A stretch of 64,000 nucleotides of DNA, from NCBI RefSeq assembly GCF_008364845.1, contig NZ_VTTP01000001.1:1-64000 (forward strand), read 5' to 3'. Of the stretch, positions 29,973-39,683 are shown one piece after another (the first letter of the stretch is position 1; each line of letters starts with the position of its first letter). Both the position numbers and the translations under genes were made by a program. The notes under the pieces were generated by a model. The model did not search any database, was not told where the DNA came from, and saw only the letters and a list, made by a program, of their open reading frames with translations. Origin of the DNA: Actinotalea subterranea. Lineage in GTDB: Bacteria; Actinomycetota; Actinomycetes; Actinomycetales; Cellulomonadaceae.

Positions 29973-30812
29973 TCAGGCGCCGACGCGGAACCGTGCGAAG
30001 CCCGTGAGGGTCCCGCCCGCCTCGGTGAGCACCTGGCCGACCGACTTCTTCTGGTCCTTCGCGAACGCCTGGTCCACGAGGACGGCCTCCTTGAAGAACC
30101 CGTTGAGGCGACCCTCGACGATCTTCGGGAGCGCGGCCTCGGGCTTGCCCTCGTTGCGCGAGGTCTCCTCGGCGATCCGGCGCTCCGACTCGACCGTCTC
30201 GGCCGGGACGTCGTCGCGCGTCAGGTAGGTCGGCGAGTAGGCCGCGATGTGCATCGCGACGTCCCGGGCGACCTCGGCACCGGCCGCGTCCGTGCCGACG
30301 AGGACGCCGACCTGGGGCGGGAGGTCCTTGTTGACCTTGTGCAGGTAGACCGTGACGGCGGGCGCGCTGATCCGCGCGACGCGCCGGAGCACGAGCTTCT
30401 CGCCGAGCATGCCCGCGGTCTCGTCGATCGTCTCGGACACCGTGCGGCCGTCGGCCTGCGACGCGAGGATCGCGGCGACGTCGTCCGTGCCGGCCGCGAC
30501 GGCGGCCGCGAGGACCTTCTCCGCGAGCGCGATGAACGTCGTGTTCTTCGCGACGAAGTCCGTCTCGGAGTTGAGCTCGATCAGGACGCCCGTCTGACCC
30601 GCGGCGTCGTCCGACACGTGGGCGGCCACGAGGCCGTCCGAGGCCGAGCGGCCCTCGCGCTTGCTGACGCCCTTGAGGCCCTTCACGCGGATGATCTCGA
30701 GTGCCTTCTCGGCGTTGCCGTCAGCCTCGTCGAGCGCCTTCTTGACGTCGAGCATGCCGGCGCCCGTGCGCTCGCGCAGTGCCTTGATGTCGGCGGCGGT
30801 GTAGTTCGCCAT
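29973..30812 (-). CDS. tsf: Translation elongation factor Ts
   Basis: EF-Ts exchanges GDP for GTP on EF-Tu. 279 residues. The N-terminal UBA-like helix is visible as [20 protein letters not shown], and the core has [13 protein letters not shown]. Ribosome site AAGGA lies upstream of the ATG. It follows rpsB after 56 bases, the universal rpsB-tsf order. Confidence 0.97.
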   Translation of the reverse strand: MANYTAADIKALRERTGAGMLDVKKALDEADGNAEKALEIIRVKGLKGVSKREGRSASDGLVAAHVSDDAAGQTGVLIELNSETDFVAKNTTFIALAEKVLAAAVAAGTDDVAAILASQADGRTVSETIDETAGMLGEKLVLRRVARISAPAVTVYLHKVNKDLPPQVGVLVGTDAAGAEVARDVAMHIAAYSPTYLTRDDVPAETVESERRIAEETSRNEGKPEAALPKIVEGRLNGFFKEAVLVDQAFAKDQKKSVGQVLTEAGGTLTGFARFRVGA

Positions 30813-30868
30813 GCGTCTGTCCTTGTCTGTCGTCGTGGTCCGTGGCCGCTCGGGCCGTGGGACTCAGG

Positions 30869-31852
30869 TCAGTTGGCGGTCGTGTCGTCCGCGACGGGCT
30901 CGGCAGCGGCGGGAGCGTCCGCGGCGGGTGCCGCGTCCTGACCCGTGGCCGCGACGGGCTCGTCCGTCGTGCCGACTGCCTCGACGGGGCTCTCGACCTC
31001 GGCGGCCGGGGTCTCCTCGGCCGGGGCGGCAGGCGCCTCGGCCGCAGCCGGAGCGTCCGCCGGGGCGGCGGTCGCCTCGGCGCCCGCGAGGAGCTCACGC
31101 TCCCACTCGGCGAGGGGCTCGGCGGGCGCGCCGGCCTCCTCCGAGGCGGCGGTGCGGCCCGAGTGGCGCGCGATGAGGCCCTCGGCGGCGGCGTCCGCGA
31201 TCACGCGGGTGAGCAGCGTGACGGCACGGATCGCGTCGTCGTTGCCGGGGATCTGGTAGTCGACCATGTCCGGGTCGCAGTTCGTGTCGAGGATCGCGAC
31301 GACGGGGATGCCGAGCTTGCGCGCCTCGTCGACCGCGAGGTGCTCCTTGTTCGTGTCGACGATCCACACGGCGGAGGGGACCTTCGCCATGTCACGGATG
31401 CCACCGAGCGTCTTGGCGAGCTTGTCCCGCTCGCGACGCATGATGAGGAGCTCCTTCTTGGTGAAGGCGCTGCCGGCGACGTCGTCGAAGTCGATCTCCT
31501 CGAGCTCCTTGAGGCGCTGGAGACGCTTGTTGACGGTCGCGAAGTTGGTGAGCATGCCGCCGAGCCAACGCTGGTTGACGTAGGGCATCCCGACCCGCGC
31601 GGCCTGCTCGGCCACGGGCTCCTGGGCCTGCTTCTTGGTGCCGACGAAGAGGATGGTGCCGCCGTGGGCGACCGTCTCCTTGACGAACTCGTAGGCGCGG
31701 TCGATGTACGACAGCGACTGCTGGAGGTCGACGATGTAGATGCCGTTGCGCTCCGTGAAGATGAACCGCTTCATCTTCGGGTTCCACCGGCGGGTCTGGT
31801 GCCCGAAGTGGACACCGCTCTCGAGCAGCTGGCGCATGGTCACGACGGCCAT
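30869..31852 (-). CDS. rpsB: 30S ribosomal protein S2 with C-terminal extension
   Basis: 327 residues. The first about 240 are standard S2: [53 protein letters not shown] and [20 protein letters not shown]. The last about 75 residues form an Ala/Glu/Pro-rich acidic tail (many AAPAAEAPAA runs), a feature of several actinobacterial S2 proteins. GGAAGG lies before the ATG and a small GC hairpin overlaps that site. It is the first gene of rpsB-tsf; the gap before it is one of the longest in the window. Confidence 0.97.
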   Translation of the reverse strand: MAVVTMRQLLESGVHFGHQTRRWNPKMKRFIFTERNGIYIVDLQQSLSYIDRAYEFVKETVAHGGTILFVGTKKQAQEPVAEQAARVGMPYVNQRWLGGMLTNFATVNKRLQRLKELEEIDFDDVAGSAFTKKELLIMRRERDKLAKTLGGIRDMAKVPSAVWIVDTNKEHLAVDEARKLGIPVVAILDTNCDPDMVDYQIPGNDDAIRAVTLLTRVIADAAAEGLIARHSGRTAASEEAGAPAEPLAEWERELLAGAEATAAPADAPAAAEAPAAPAEETPAAEVESPVEAVGTTDEPVAATGQDAAPAADAPAAAEPVADDTTAN

Positions 31853-32293
31853 GGCACGTCCTTCCGGCGCGGCCCGTCAGGCCGCGCATCAGCAGGCGGA
31901 GCGCGTCGAACCACGCACCGCATCCGGTTGTCGGCGGCGGTCGGGTGACCGGACGCCCCTGGCGCCCTGCGGTGCCGACACCGTGACCACCGCTGCAGCA
32001 CGCTGCACCCGTGGTCATGGACCGTCGTCGGCACGCGCTCCCGCCCCCGGAACGAGTCCGGCGGCACTGGGGTGAAGGCGCGCGATGTCACCCGGCGAGC
32101 CGGGCGCAGGTCACATGCTACCCGAGAACCGCGGGTGCCCCGGCGTGGGCCGAGCGGCTGCCGCGCGCACCTCGACGGGCGGCGCACCGGTTGGCCCGTG
32201 CCCCCGCGTCCCCAGCCCCGACGCCCTGCGGACCGTCCACAGGCCGCAGGGTCCGGCCCGCAGGGGGACGCCCCCAGGGGCGAGGGTGCGCAG
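31853..32293. other. 441-base divergent gap between rpsB and the M23 peptidase gene
   Basis: No credible gene is seen. The gap should hold the rpsB promoter (minus strand) and the peptidase promoter (plus strand), but no confident -35/-10 pair could be named. Two hairpins are visible: 31868-31886 (arms cgcggcc and ggccgcg) immediately next to the rpsB ribosome site, and 31984-32017 (outer arms tgaccac and gtggtca; inner arms gcagc and gctgc). They could be leader structures or operators. Confidence 0.5.
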
Positions 32294-33151
32294 GTGAGCA
32301 GCGAGACGAACGCAGGTAGCAGGAACCGCACCCGCAGCAGCACGAGCGGCAGCACCAGCACGAGCGGCAGCACCGGCGGCAGGAGCCGTCGCAGCAGCAC
32401 CGGCGGCAGGGACAGCGGGGGCGGCCGCGGCGCCGCGGGCGTCGTCGTCGCCACCCCGCGGTCCTCGTCGATCGCCCGACGGCGCGCCTTCACCGCCGCG
32501 TCCCTGGCGGGCTCATGCCTGGTCCTGGGTGTGCTCGCGGTGACGGAGGCGGCGCCCGTGACCGCTCCCGTGACGACGGCGGTCGTCGCCGACCGGGTCG
32601 GCGCGGGCGGCGGCGACGCTGCTCCCCGGGTGGCTCGCGACGTCACCGGCACCGGTCGGCCGAGCTTCCTCGACACGCTGTTCCCGGGCGGCGGCACGGT
32701 CCCGTGGGACGTCGCCTCCGCCGTGGAGCCGGGCGATGCCGGCTACGTGCTCCCGGTGACCGGGGCGCTGAGGGCGCCGTTCCGCGCACCGCCGCAGCCG
32801 TGGGCGAGCGGGCACCGGGGCATCGACCTCGCGGCGCCGCTGGGCGCGGAGGTGATCTCCCCCGCGCCGGGCACCGTCGTGTTCGCGGGCGTGGTCGTGG
32901 ACCGCCCCGTCGTGACCGTCCTGCACGCCGACGGGCGCCGCTCGAGCCTCGAGCCTGTCGACGCGTCGGTCGCGGTCGGCGCGTCGGTCGGCTCGGGGGC
33001 ACCGCTCGGGACGGTGGCTGCGGGCACCAACCACTGCGCGCCGACGACGTGCGTGCACTGGGGGGTCCGCGAGAACGACGTCTACGTCGACCCGCTCGGC
33101 CTCCTGCCCCGCTCCGGGCCGGTCGTCCTGCTTCCCGTGCCGCCGGGGTGA
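32294..33151 (+). CDS. M23 family metallopeptidase, membrane-anchored
   Basis: About 285 residues from the GTG at 32294; the frame is open further upstream, so the start is uncertain. The first about 55 residues are a Ser/Gly/Arg/Thr-rich cytoplasmic-type stretch, then comes one hydrophobic helix (about 66-90, SLAGSCLVLGVLAV). The C-terminal LytM/M23 domain carries HRGIDLAAP and the second zinc-ligand motif VHWGV with CAPTTC before it. Such enzymes cut peptidoglycan cross-links or recruit amidases. It diverges from rpsB and converges on whiG with only 12 bases between stops. Confidence 0.85.
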   Translation: MSSETNAGSRNRTRSSTSGSTSTSGSTGGRSRRSSTGGRDSGGGRGAAGVVVATPRSSSIARRRAFTAASLAGSCLVLGVLAVTEAAPVTAPVTTAVVADRVGAGGGDAAPRVARDVTGTGRPSFLDTLFPGGGTVPWDVASAVEPGDAGYVLPVTGALRAPFRAPPQPWASGHRGIDLAAPLGAEVISPAPGTVVFAGVVVDRPVVTVLHADGRRSSLEPVDASVAVGASVGSGAPLGTVAAGTNHCAPTTCVHWGVRENDVYVDPLGLLPRSGPVVLLPVPPG

Positions 33152-33163
33152 GGCGGCCGCGGG

Positions 33164-34093
33164 TCAGACCTTGTCGTGCTCCTGGAGGGTCGTGCGCAGG
33201 CGGAGCATCGCCGCGGTGTGCATCTGCGAGATGCGCGACTCGGTCACGCCGAGCACCCGCCCGATCTCCGCGAGCGTCATGCCCTCGTAGTAGTAGAGGA
33301 CCAGGACGATCTTCTCGCGCTCGCCGAGCCGCTCGATCGCGCGCGCGAGCACGATCTTCATCTCCTGCGCCTCGACGGAACCCACCGGGTCGACGGCGCC
33401 GGGGTCCTCGAGCGTGTCGAGCAGCGACAGCGCGTCACCACGCTCCGACCCCGCACCGAGGAGCTCGTCCAGCGCGGCGACGTTGACGGTCGAGAGCTGG
33501 GTGAACACGGCGCGCAGGTCCGTCACGGCGATCTCGAGCCGGTCGGCGACCTCCTGCTCCGTCGGGGCCCGCCTGAGCTCGGCCTCGAGCTCGGCGAAGG
33601 CACGGTCGACCGCGCGGGCCTTCGTGCGGACGGAGCGCGGCACCCAGTCGATGGCGCGGAGCTCGTCGATGATCGCCCCGCGGATCCGCGAGCTCGCGTA
33701 CGTCTCGAACTTCACGGCCCGGTCGGTCTCGTACTTCTCGATCGCGTCGATGAGCCCGAACATGCCGTAGGAGACGAGGTCCGCCTGCTCGACGCTGCTG
33801 GGCAGGCCCGCACCTACGCGCCCGGCCACCATCGTGACGAGCGGCGCGTAGTGCAGGATCAGGCGCTCGCGGGCACCGCGGTCACCCGTCTCCTTGAAGA
33901 CCGTCCACAGGGAGAGGATCGAGACGGCGTCGGCCGCCGCGCCGACCGTGTGCGGGCGCGGCACGCCACCGGACGCGGCACGCACCTGGTCCGGCACGTC
34001 GGCATCCGCGTCGCCGTCGACCACGGGCTCGTGCTCGGTCTCCTGCTCGTCCACCGCGTGCGCCCTACCCAAGGCGTGGGACCGTGCTGGCAT
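33164..34093 (-). CDS. whiG: FliA/WhiG-type RNA polymerase sigma factor
   Basis: Alternative sigma-28 class factor, about 309 residues from the ATG at 34093 (an ATG at 34156 would overlap xerC). A non-conserved acidic leader of about 50 residues is followed by region 2 ([18 protein letters not shown] and [18 protein letters not shown]), region 3, and region 4 ending in [20 protein letters not shown]. Members drive sporulation in Streptomyces and flagellar genes in motile actinobacteria; the latter is likelier for a Cellulomonas-like organism. No flagellar gene is in view. It starts 13 bases after the xerC stop. Confidence 0.9.
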   Translation of the reverse strand: MPARSHALGRAHAVDEQETEHEPVVDGDADADVPDQVRAASGGVPRPHTVGAAADAVSILSLWTVFKETGDRGARERLILHYAPLVTMVAGRVGAGLPSSVEQADLVSYGMFGLIDAIEKYETDRAVKFETYASSRIRGAIIDELRAIDWVPRSVRTKARAVDRAFAELEAELRRAPTEQEVADRLEIAVTDLRAVFTQLSTVNVAALDELLGAGSERGDALSLLDTLEDPGAVDPVGSVEAQEMKIVLARAIERLGEREKIVLVLYYYEGMTLAEIGRVLGVTESRISQMHTAAMLRLRTTLQEHDKV

Positions 34094-34106
34094 CTGCGCG
34101 TCCCTC

Positions 34107-35036
34107 TCAGGCTCGGGGGTGGGCTTGGAGGTACGACAGGCGAAGCCTGTCGGCACTCACGTGGGTGTATCTCTGCGTGGTGGCAAGCGTGGCATGCCCC
34201 AGGATCTCTTGCACGGTACGAAGGTCCGACCCGCCGAGCAACAGGTGCGTCGCGGCCGTGTGCCGCAGTCCGTGCGGTGCGAGGTCGTCGACGCCGGCAG
34301 CCTGCGCGGCCTCGTGCACGGCCGACCTGATCTGGCGCTGATCCGCCCGCTGGCCCCGGCGCCCGAGGAGGAGAGCCGGTCCGGACGTGGGTGTGGCGAG
34401 CGCCGGTCGCCCCCTGGCGAGCCAGACGTCGAGGGCCCGGGCAGCCGGGACCCCGTAGGGGACCAGTCGCTCCTTGGCCCCCTTGCCCATGACCCGGATC
34501 AGGCGCGACGACATGTCGAGGTCGTCGACGTCAGCCCCCACCAGCTCACCCACCCGGACGCCCGTGGCGTACAGGAGCTCGAGCGCCGCCCAGTCGCGCA
34601 GGGCGATCGGCTCACCGTCCGCTGCACGATCCTTCGCCGCGTCGAGCAGGCGCGCGGCAGGTGGCACGGCGAGGGCCGTCGGCAACGACGTGCCGGCACG
34701 CGCGGTGACGAGCCGGACCGCAGGATCGGTCGGGACGAGGCCCTCCTCGTGCGCCCACGCGTAGAACGCGCGCACGGCGGCCCCGCGGCGCGCGATCGTG
34801 GCGCGCGCGAGCCTCCCGGTGACCATCGACGAGAGCCAGGCGCGCAGCACGGGCAGGTCGACCGCGTCCCACGCCACTGCACGACGTCGCGCGAAGCCGA
34901 GCGCGTGGTGAACGTCCCCGGTGTAGGCGCGCACGGTGTGGGGCGACAGACCGCGGACGGCATGGAGGTAGGTCCCGAAACGGGCGACCACGGCCTCCTC
35001 GGTCATGGCCGCCGCGACTGCCGGGGCGGGGTCCAT
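34107..35036 (-). CDS. xerC: Tyrosine recombinase XerC
   Basis: Resolves chromosome dimers with XerD at dif. 309 residues. SAM-like N-terminal domain (about 15-100), then a catalytic domain with Arg in [12 protein letters not shown], the [12 protein letters not shown] box, and a Tyr in [15 protein letters not shown]. Length and the position between dprA and whiG are the usual actinobacterial ones, which argues against a phage or integron integrase. Confidence 0.93.
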   Translation of the reverse strand: MDPAPAVAAAMTEEAVVARFGTYLHAVRGLSPHTVRAYTGDVHHALGFARRRAVAWDAVDLPVLRAWLSSMVTGRLARATIARRGAAVRAFYAWAHEEGLVPTDPAVRLVTARAGTSLPTALAVPPAARLLDAAKDRAADGEPIALRDWAALELLYATGVRVGELVGADVDDLDMSSRLIRVMGKGAKERLVPYGVPAARALDVWLARGRPALATPTSGPALLLGRRGQRADQRQIRSAVHEAAQAAGVDDLAPHGLRHTAATHLLLGGSDLRTVQEILGHATLATTQRYTHVSADRLRLSYLQAHPRA

Positions 35037-35141
35037 GACACCTACCGTGGCGCGTCGCGGCCCGAGTCACAAGACGAGACCGCGAGACTTCACCCGGTCC
35101 CGGACGCGTGCAACGTCCTGGTCGTCCTGGTCTGTGGTGAT

Positions 35142-36353
35142 TCATCCGTGTCTCGTACCCCCGGGGGTGCCGCGCCTCCACCGCCCCTCCTGCCGGACCG
35201 CGAGACCGCGCAGCTCGAGGCCGCCGAGCGCCGAGAGGACCTCGGGGACGGCCAGCCCTGCCGCACGGGCGAGCGACTCGGGGTCCGCCGGTCTGCGCAA
35301 CGGCAGGGCGTCGAGCAGACGCCGTTGGTCGGGGCTCAGGCCGTCCTGGGGCAGTACCGGTCCGCCGTCCGCCTCGGGCACGTGGTCCCCGCTCGCGCCG
35401 AGCAGCTCGAGGAGCTCCGGACCGTCGGTCACGCACACCGCGGCCCCCTCCCGCAGCAGCCGGTGGCACCCCGCCGACGACGCCGACGTCACCGGGCCCG
35501 GGACGGCTCCCACGGGCCGGAGCAGCGCCGCCGCGTGACCAGCGGTGTTGAGCGCTCCCGACCGCCACGCGGCCTCGACGACCAGGGTGGCCCGACCGAC
35601 GGCCGCGATCAGCCGGTTGCGCTGGAGGAACCGCGTACGACTCGGCACGCTGCCCGGCGGGACCTCGCTCACGACGAGACCACCCCCGGCGAGGACCGCC
35701 TCGAGGAGCCGCGCGTTCCCGGCGGGGTACAGGCGGTCGACACCTCCCGCGAGGAACGCGACGGTCCGGCCTTCGACAGCGAGCGCGACCCGGTGGGCGA
35801 CGGCGTCGATCCCGTACGCGCCGCCGGAGACGACGGTCCAGCCCTCACGCACGGCCTCGGCGCACATCTGGGCGGTCACGTGCTCGCCGTACGCCGTGCA
35901 GGCTCGGGCGCCGATGACGGCGACCGCGCGCGCGAGCACCTGCTCGACCGGCGCGGAGCCCCGGACCCACAGGCACAGGGGCGCCGTGAGACCCAGGTCG
36001 TCGAGCGCGACGGGCCACGCCGGGTCCTCGGGCACGAGCAGGTGCCCGCCGAGTCGTTCGACGGAGCGGAGCTCCCGCCGGGGGTCGAGCTCGCTGAGCC
36101 GGGGGGCCCAGCGTGCGGCCGCGCGCGCGAGCCGCGCGGACGTCGCACCTGTCATCCCGCGCAGCTCCTCGGGCACCGGGACGCCGCCCAGGGCAGCGGG
36201 CCCCTGGGCGGTGTGCCGCGCCCAGGCGAGCGCGTCCACGGGCCCGAGCGTGGCCACCAGGGCGCCGGCGACGGCGTCGCCGGGCTCGACCATCCGGCTC
36301 CACGCCGCGCGCGCCAGCAGGGTCGCCTGGTCCGGCGACGAGCCCCCGGTCAC
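35142..36353 (-). CDS. dprA: DNA-processing protein DprA
   Basis: Protects incoming single-stranded DNA and loads RecA. About 403 residues from a GTG overlapping the comM stop by four bases. Rossmann-like DprA core: VIGARACTAYGEH, VVSGGAYGIDAVAHR, FLAGGVDRLYPAGN and RNRLIAAVGRATLVVEA. A C-terminal winged-helix-like domain (about residues 330-395) follows. Many actinobacteria keep dprA and comM without obvious competence, so a general recombination role is also possible. Confidence 0.94.
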   Translation of the reverse strand: MTGGSSPDQATLLARAAWSRMVEPGDAVAGALVATLGPVDALAWARHTAQGPAALGGVPVPEELRGMTGATSARLARAAARWAPRLSELDPRRELRSVERLGGHLLVPEDPAWPVALDDLGLTAPLCLWVRGSAPVEQVLARAVAVIGARACTAYGEHVTAQMCAEAVREGWTVVSGGAYGIDAVAHRVALAVEGRTVAFLAGGVDRLYPAGNARLLEAVLAGGGLVVSEVPPGSVPSRTRFLQRNRLIAAVGRATLVVEAAWRSGALNTAGHAAALLRPVGAVPGPVTSASSAGCHRLLREGAAVCVTDGPELLELLGASGDHVPEADGGPVLPQDGLSPDQRRLLDALPLRRPADPESLARAAGLAVPEVLSALGGLELRGLAVRQEGRWRRGTPGGTRHG

Positions 36354-37876
36354 GCGGCGACCTGCCCGCGTGTGCGCAGCAGCAGGGCCTGGCCGACCTC
36401 CGCGGGGCCCGGGCGGCCACGGCCCGCGAGGTCCGCCAGGGTCCAGGCGACGCGCAGCACGCGGTCCACGCCGCGCAGGCTCAGCGCACCCGAGTCGAGG
36501 GCACGCTCGAGGTCGGGTGACAGCCGGCCCGTGTGGGCGCGCAGCCACGGCCCGGGTACCTCGGCGTTGGTGGCCCAGCCGGTGCCCGTGAGGCGCGCCT
36601 TGGCGGCGTCCCGCGCTCGGGCGACCCGCTCCGCCACGTCGGCCGTGGACTCCGGCACCCCCGACGCGCGGTCCGCCCTGCTGACAGGCAGGACGTCGAT
36701 CTGCAGGTCCACCCGGTCGAGCAGCGGCCCCGACAGCCTGCTGAAGTAGCGCCGCCGGGCGAACGGCGTGCAGGTGCACTCGAGTCCCTTGCCGACCGCG
36801 AGGCCGCACGGGCACGGGTTCGCCGCGAGCACGAGCTGGAACCTCGCGGGGTAGCGCGCGGAGCCACCGGCCCGGTGGATGACGAGCTCACCCTGCTCGA
36901 GGGGTTGGCGCAGCGTCTGCAGCACGCGGGGCGAGAACTCGGGTGCCTCGTCCATGAAGAGGACGCCGCGGTGTGCGCGCGAGGCCGCCCCAGGGCGCGG
37001 GAGCCCCGATCCCCCGCCGATGACGGCAGCCGGGGTCGCGGTGTGGTGCGGGTCCTCGAACGGTGGCCGTCGAACCAGGCCGAGCGCCGGCTGGAAGGTC
37101 CCTGCCACGGAGTGCACGGCGGTCACCTCGACCGCCGAGTGCTCGTCGAGGTCGGGCAGCAGCCCGGGCAGACGGGCGGCGAGCATCGTCTTGCCCGCTC
37201 CCGGTGGACCCACCATGAGCATGTGGTGCCCGCCCGCAGCGGCCACCTCCATCGCCCACCGGGCACTGCGCTGGCCGAGCACGTCGGCCATGTCGCCCCC
37301 GCGGACGCGCTCCGACGGCACGACGTCCGCCGCGACGGGCTCGACGTCAGGCACCTCGTCGAGCTCCGCACCGTGCCGGGCCGCGACCTCGGCGAGGCAG
37401 GCGGCTCCGACGACGTTCGCGCCGGGCACGAGCCGGGCCTCGGCGAGGTTTCCCACGGGGACCACGACGCCGTCGCACCCCGCCGCCACCGCCGCCGCGA
37501 CCGCGGGAAGCACGCCGCGGACCGGCCGGAGACGGCCGTCGAGGCCGAGCTCACCGAGGTGCACCCACGCCGCGACCGACCGCGCGTCGCACAGGCCGGC
37601 CCCGGCGAGCGTCGCGACGGCGATGGCCAGGTCGAACGAGGCGCCCGCCTTGGGCAGCGACGCGGGTGAGAGGTTGACGGTGATCCGGCGCTGCGGCCAG
37701 CGCAGCCCCGACGACGTCACCGCAGCCCGGACCCGGTCCCTGGCCTCCGCGAGGGACGCGTCGGGCAGGCCGACGAGCGAGAACCCGGGGATCGAGGCCG
37801 CCAGGTGCGCCTCGACCTCGATCATGTGGCCGGTGAGACCCACGAGGCACACGCCCCGTGTGCGCCCGAGGCTCAT
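36350..37876 (-). CDS. comM: YifB/ComM family Mg-chelatase-like AAA+ ATPase
   Basis: 508 residues. N-terminal Lon-S5-like domain (HMIEVEAHLAASIPGFSLVG), then an AAA+ Mg-chelatase domain with Walker A MVGPPGAGKTMLAARL and Walker B-like GVLFMDEAPEF, and a cysteine pair in NPCPCGL. In Vibrio and Haemophilus ComM is a helicase that promotes branch migration during transformation. ATG shares one base with the yraN stop. Forms an operon with yraN and dprA. Confidence 0.93.
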   Translation of the reverse strand: MSLGRTRGVCLVGLTGHMIEVEAHLAASIPGFSLVGLPDASLAEARDRVRAAVTSSGLRWPQRRITVNLSPASLPKAGASFDLAIAVATLAGAGLCDARSVAAWVHLGELGLDGRLRPVRGVLPAVAAAVAAGCDGVVVPVGNLAEARLVPGANVVGAACLAEVAARHGAELDEVPDVEPVAADVVPSERVRGGDMADVLGQRSARWAMEVAAAGGHHMLMVGPPGAGKTMLAARLPGLLPDLDEHSAVEVTAVHSVAGTFQPALGLVRRPPFEDPHHTATPAAVIGGGSGLPRPGAASRAHRGVLFMDEAPEFSPRVLQTLRQPLEQGELVIHRAGGSARYPARFQLVLAANPCPCGLAVGKGLECTCTPFARRRYFSRLSGPLLDRVDLQIDVLPVSRADRASGVPESTADVAERVARARDAAKARLTGTGWATNAEVPGPWLRAHTGRLSPDLERALDSGALSLRGVDRVLRVAWTLADLAGRGRPGPAEVGQALLLRTRGQVAA

Positions 37877-38232
37877 CACAGGACCCCGCACAGGTGCTCG
37901 AGCGTCGCCGCACCTGTGCGCGACGTCCGAACGGCGATGACGTCGATGCGAACCCCCGTCGGGTGCAGGTCGTGCGCGTCGAGCCACTGCGCGGCCAGAC
38001 GCCGCAGCCGGCTCAGCTTCGCGTGCCCGACGGCCTCCGCCGGGTGCCCGTAGCCGTCACCGCTGCGCGTCTTGACCTCGACGACGACGAGCTCGGTGCC
38101 CTGGAGCGCGACGATGTCGATCTCACCCGACGCACCACGCCAGTTCCGGTCGACGACCTCCCAGCCCGCCGCCGCCAGGTACGACGCCGCCACGTTCTCC
38201 CCGTACTGCCCGACCGCGTCCTTGGCTCGCAT
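37876..38232 (-). CDS. yraN: YraN family nuclease-fold protein (UPF0102)
   Basis: 118 residues. The restriction-endonuclease-like catalytic pattern GEIDIVALQGTELVVVEVKT contains the E-D...E-x-K set of the PD-(D/E)xK fold. N-terminal AVGQYGENVAASYLAAAGWEV is standard. Role unknown, but it lies in the rnhB-DUF2469-yraN-comM-dprA block shared widely, hinting at DNA repair or uptake. Confidence 0.93.
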   Translation of the reverse strand: MRAKDAVGQYGENVAASYLAAAGWEVVDRNWRGASGEIDIVALQGTELVVVEVKTRSGDGYGHPAEAVGHAKLSRLRRLAAQWLDAHDLHPTGVRIDVIAVRTSRTGAATLEHLCGVL

Positions 38233-38395
38233 GTGCGACCACCTCCGGCGACCACGGTGCCGGGCGCGGGCGTGCCGATCGGACGAGGTCCGCCCAGCCT
38301 GTGCACGCGCCGACGGCAGCGCGGCCCTGGGGACGTCGGCGACGCGGGCGCACGTCGGACGCCTCCGGACGGGCGCGGCGTCAGCACGACCCGGC

Positions 38396-38467
38396 CCAGC
38401 GGCGGGCGGAACACCTCAGCGGCGGGCGGCGCGCCTCAGCGGCGGGCGGCGCGCCCTCAGCGGCGGA
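38396..38467. repeat. 20-bp GC-rich tandem repeat over the DUF2469 stop
   Basis: Unit cctcagcggcgggcggcgcg: two exact copies (38414-38433 and 38434-38453) with partial copies on both sides. The last partial copy runs into the end of the DUF2469 coding region, so it shapes its C-terminus. The rest of the 224-base gap to yraN shows nothing clear. Confidence 0.7.
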
Positions 38468-38780
38468 ACGGGCCGCCGTCGGGCAGGTCCAGCTCGGCCT
38501 TGGCGAGCTCCTCGACGTTGACGTCCTTGAAGGTCACGACGCGGACCGACTTGACGAAGCGCGCGGAACGGTAGACGTCCCACACCCACGCGTCCGTGAG
38601 GCTCAGCTCGAAGTACACCTCGCCGGCGGCGGAGCGCACCTGCAGGTCCACCTGGTTGGCCAGGTAGAAGCGGCGCTCGGTCTCCACGACGTACGAGAAG
38701 AGGTTCACCACGTCCCGGTACTCGCGGTAGAGCGCGAGCTCCATGTCGGTCTCGTAGTTCTCCAGGTCTTCCGCGCTCAC
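38457..38780 (-). CDS. DUF2469 domain-containing protein
   Basis: 107 residues from a GTG that overlaps the rnhB stop by four bases. It starts [20 protein letters not shown] and has the DUF2469 pattern [19 protein letters not shown] and [18 protein letters not shown]. Found almost only in actinobacteria, always after rnhB. Function unknown; no catalytic motif is seen. The C-terminus lies in a tandem repeat. Confidence 0.93.
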   Translation of the reverse strand: MSAEDLENYETDMELALYREYRDVVNLFSYVVETERRFYLANQVDLQVRSAAGEVYFELSLTDAWVWDVYRSARFVKSVRVVTFKDVNVEELAKAELDLPDGGPFRR

Positions 38781-39673
38781 GCGTCCATCATGGACCATCC
38801 GCGGGCCCCGTCGTCCGCCGGGAGGTCCTGGGCGCCGGGTGCGACGTCCGGCGGGCCCGTGACCGCAGCGTCCGGCACGGCTCCCGTGAGCAGTCGCTGG
38901 TCGGTCCCGGGCCACCCGTCGGCTCCGTCGCCGTCGGTGTGCACGCCCGGGCGCGGCAGGTTCCAGCTGCGCCGGTGCAGAGGGCAGGGGCCGAGGGTTC
39001 GGAGCGCCTCCACGTGCTCGGGAGCTCCGTAGCCCTTGTTCTCGTGCCACCGGTAGTCCGGGTGCTCGGCCGCGAGCACGACCATGAGTGCGTCCCGCTC
39101 GCACTTGGCGAGGACGCTCGCCGCCGCCACGGAGGCGCACGTGCGGTCCGCCTTGACGCGTGTCCGGACGGCGACGTCGGCGGCCGGGGCCAGCCCGTCG
39201 AGCGGGTCCGTGTCGAACAGCGAGGCCTGACGCGACACGCTCAGCCAGTCGTGTGACCCGTCGAGCAGGACGAGGTCGACGGGGACCGTGAGCTGGGCGA
39301 GCGCGCGGCGCCCCGCGAGGCGCAGCGCCGCGATGATCCCGAGGTCGTCGATCTCGTCCGCGGAGGCGTGACCGACGGCGCGCGACACGCCCCACCTGCC
39401 CAGGGCGGGCAGGAGCCGCTCGCGGGCGGCGGGCGTCAGGAGCTTCGAGTCCGCGACCCCGGGCGGGCAGGCACGCGTCGACAGGTCGACGGCCACGGCA
39501 CCGACGCTCACGGGACCGGCCAGCGCGCCGCGGCCGACCTCGTCCATGCCGACGACGACCCGCGCTCCGGCGCGCAGGAGCGCACGCTCGTGACGCAGGT
39601 CGGGGCGGGGGGCCGCAGGCCTGCGGGGACGGGTCACCCGCGACGGTGGTGCGGTCGTCGGCGGCGTGGTCAT
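38777..39673 (-). CDS. rnhB: Ribonuclease HII
   Basis: Removes ribonucleotides from DNA-RNA hybrids. 298 residues from the ATG at 39673. The metal site [12 protein letters not shown] is near residue 45, and the SKLL, SHDW and ASVLAK segments follow. The C-terminal about 60 residues beyond the usual domain are Asp/Gly/Pro-rich and look unstructured. It lies between lepB and DUF2469 in the common order. Confidence 0.94.
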   Translation of the reverse strand: MTTPPTTAPPSRVTRPRRPAAPRPDLRHERALLRAGARVVVGMDEVGRGALAGPVSVGAVAVDLSTRACPPGVADSKLLTPAARERLLPALGRWGVSRAVGHASADEIDDLGIIAALRLAGRRALAQLTVPVDLVLLDGSHDWLSVSRQASLFDTDPLDGLAPAADVAVRTRVKADRTCASVAAASVLAKCERDALMVVLAAEHPDYRWHENKGYGAPEHVEALRTLGPCPLHRRSWNLPRPGVHTDGDGADGWPGTDQRLLTGAVPDAAVTGPPDVAPGAQDLPADDGARGWSMMDA

Positions 39674-39683
39674 ACGACGCGCC

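Noticed and set aside
34094-34156. Earlier ATG for the WhiG-type sigma factor
   Set aside because: It would overlap the end of xerC by 50 bases and adds residues without homology; the ATG at 34093 fits the gap.
38396-38467. CRISPR-like reading of the repeats near DUF2469
   Set aside because: Units are contiguous, with no spacers, and no cas gene is near.
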